Source of the DNA: Desulfobulbaceae bacterium UBA5123
Lineage (GTDB): Bacteria; Desulfobacterota; Desulfobulbia; Desulfobulbales; UBA5123
Direction: 5' to 3'
Length of the DNA stretch: 13,989 nucleotides
Assembly: GCA_002415465.1 (NCBI GenBank)
Contig: DHYT01000222.1
Coordinates: forward strand, 1-13,989
Shown: positions 13,039 to 13,989 of the stretch, piece after piece
Layout of the letters: the number at the start of each line of letters is the position of its first letter
Position numbering within the stretch: the first letter of the stretch is position 1
Notes under the pieces: generated by a model
Seen by the model: only the letters and a program-made list of their open reading frames with translations
Told to the model about the DNA's origin: nothing
Database searches by the model: none
Made by a program: the position numbers and the translations under genes

Positions 13039-13217
13039 AGATCGAACTGGACAACAATCTGGTGGCGTTTACTCCGGAATCCGAGGCTGAGGCCAAGGCC
13101 CTTGCCATGCTGTGGGCGACGGTGGTCGATTGCGTCGGATTCAACAAGAAGCTGGTGGCGGTTGGCGAGTTTCAGCCGCCCAAGAGTGAAACGGCTCGTT
13201 TTGCCATCGAGGGCTGA
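13035..13217 (+). CDS. Small protein of unknown function coupled to the flavodiiron gene
   Basis: A 60-residue acidic protein with no domain that I recognise. It has a single cysteine (Cys33 in VVDCVGFNKK), a run of helix-favouring residues (SEAEAKALAMLWATVVD, about 16-32), and a C-terminal part with EFQPPKSETARF. There is no signal peptide or membrane helix. A strong ribosome site (AAGGAGGG, 13020-13027) lies seven bases before ATG 13035, which overlaps the flavodiiron stop by four bases. These two facts, and codon use like that of the neighbours, make it a real gene despite its size. Position suggests an accessory to the flavodiiron protein or to its electron donor; this is inference only. 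Confidence 0.75.
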   Translation: MKIELDNNLVAFTPESEAEAKALAMLWATVVDCVGFNKKLVAVGEFQPPKSETARFAIEG

Positions 13218-13242
13218 ATCGGATGACGGCAGGGTTTGAGTG

Positions 13243-13938
13243 ATGCGCGAACGCGTACTGAAGCAAAAGATAACGGAGTTGCTGCGGACCGCAACCTTGT
13301 CCGAGTTGCATGCCGCCTTGCGCGGTTACGACGAACAGCAGTTGTTGAATCCGTTGTTCTCCGGGATCTGCCGCAGCGAGGAACGGCTGAAATGGCATGC
13401 GGTGGCGGCCATGGGACCGGTGGTTAGCCGTCTTGCCGACCGGGAGATGGAATCGGCGCGGGTGGTGATGCGTCGCCTGATGTGGAGCCTGAACGACGAG
13501 TCCGGCGGCATTGGTTGGGGCGCGCCCGAGGCAATGGCCGAGGCGCTTGTCGGACATGAAGGTCTGGCCCAGGAGTACACCCACGTGTTGGTCTCGTTTA
13601 TGCGTGAGGATGGCTTTTATATTGAATACGAACCGTTGCAGCGTGGCCTGATGTGGGGCTTGGGGCGGTTGGCGGCGATGCGGCCGGATCTTTTGTCTGC
13701 CAAGGGCGCGGCGGGTTACCTCCTGCCCTATCTGGGGTCGGCGGATGGCGGGGTGCGGGGGCTCGCCGCCCGGGCGTTGGGGTTGTTGCGGGCTGGCGAG
13801 GCGACGGCGCCGCTGGCGCTGCTGGCAAGCGATCTTCGGCCGGTGCGCTTCTGGCTGGGAGAGGGGATGGTTGCGGCAACGGTGGCGGATTTGGCCCGGC
13901 AGGCCCTTGCCGACCTCGCCCGACCCGACCGGCAATGA
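13243..13938 (+). CDS. DVU0298-type HEAT-like repeat protein, function unknown
   Basis: A 231-residue soluble, helix-rich protein resembling the family named after Desulfovibrio DVU0298. The most conserved-looking stretches are RLKWHAVAAMGPVV (near 46-59), MRRLMWSLNDESGGIGWGAPE (from Met76) and EYEPLQRGLMWGLGR (128-142). Several helical repeats end with a leucine/alanine-rich region (GVRGLAARALGLL) like PBS-lyase/HEAT repeats. No catalytic motif is visible, so a protein-binding or scaffold role is likely. Start ATG 13243 has only a modest site (AGGG, 13231-13234); an overlapping GTG at 13240 is the alternative. It follows the small unknown gene by 25 bases and is probably in the same transcript as the flavodiiron gene. 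Family recall is from memory and could not be checked here. Confidence 0.8.
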   Translation: MRERVLKQKITELLRTATLSELHAALRGYDEQQLLNPLFSGICRSEERLKWHAVAAMGPVVSRLADREMESARVVMRRLMWSLNDESGGIGWGAPEAMAEALVGHEGLAQEYTHVLVSFMREDGFYIEYEPLQRGLMWGLGRLAAMRPDLLSAKGAAGYLLPYLGSADGGVRGLAARALGLLRAGEATAPLALLASDLRPVRFWLGEGMVAATVADLARQALADLARPDRQ

Positions 13939-13945
13939 TTTGTTC

Positions 13946-13974
13946 TTGACAGGCGGGCGGGGGATTGATATAAG
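13946..13974 (+). promoter_or_regulatory. Near-consensus promoter reading off the right edge
   Basis: A perfect -35 TTGACA (13946-13951), a 17-base spacer and TATAAG (13969-13974, five of six). Transcription would begin near 13981 and leave the window. It lies directly after the DVU0298-type gene and would drive a gene or RNA whose body is not included here. Confidence 0.75.
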
Positions 13975-13989
13975 ACTAAATATATCTTA

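Noticed and set aside
1..13989. Mobile elements, CRISPR arrays or phage genes
   Set aside because: No transposase, integrase, terminal inverted repeats, target-site duplications or regularly spaced repeats were found; the gene content is ordinary chromosomal metabolism and stress defence.

Overview
The window looks like chromosomal DNA of a strictly anaerobic, GC-rich Desulfobacterota bacterium, probably a sulfate reducer or relative (Desulfobulbales-like is my best guess). The evidence is two-domain desulfoferrodoxin, rubrerythrin, a flavodiiron oxygen reductase, a DVU0298-type protein, Hdr/MvhD/MetV electron-transfer proteins, and housekeeping genes of that style. All convincing genes lie on the + strand. 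No tRNA, rRNA, insertion sequence or CRISPR array was seen.

Layout. (1) 2-1466: 3' end of purF, then kdsD (arabinose-5-phosphate isomerase). (2) 1587-3466: a self-contained unit with a good sigma70-type promoter, a leader hairpin, a four-cluster HdrC-like protein, an MvhD-like subunit with an altered cysteine motif, a MetV-like protein and a strong terminator. (3) 3503-4908: serS with its own promoter and terminator. (4) 5104-8840: a membrane-anchored UrtA-like substrate-binding protein overlapping by 4 bases a dCache-HAMP-PAS-PAS-GGDEF diguanylate cyclase. (5) 8841-9627: 787 bases without a credible gene, holding a promoter-like element, several inverted repeats and G-rich runs. (6) 9628-13938: an oxygen and oxidative-stress locus of PerR-type repressor, rubrerythrin, desulfoferrodoxin, ferritin, flavodiiron protein, a 60-residue unknown protein and a DVU0298-type protein. 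(7) A near-consensus promoter fires off the right edge.

How the genes fit together. The Hdr/MvhD/MetV unit probably passes electrons to or from methylenetetrahydrofolate reductase in the Wood-Ljungdahl (C1) pathway, but hdrA, hdrB and metF are absent here. The binding protein and cyclase probably form a two-protein sensor turning an extracytoplasmic ligand, and perhaps redox state through an Aer-like PAS, into c-di-GMP. The last block combines peroxide sensing, peroxide and superoxide reduction, iron storage and O2 reduction to water. No stand-alone rubredoxin gene, a usual donor for several of these enzymes, is present in the window.

The most unusual points are the minimal Hdr/MvhD/MetV unit with its altered MvhD, the anchored binding protein/cyclase pair, the 787-base gap, and the terminator placed 18 bases before the flavodiiron start codon.
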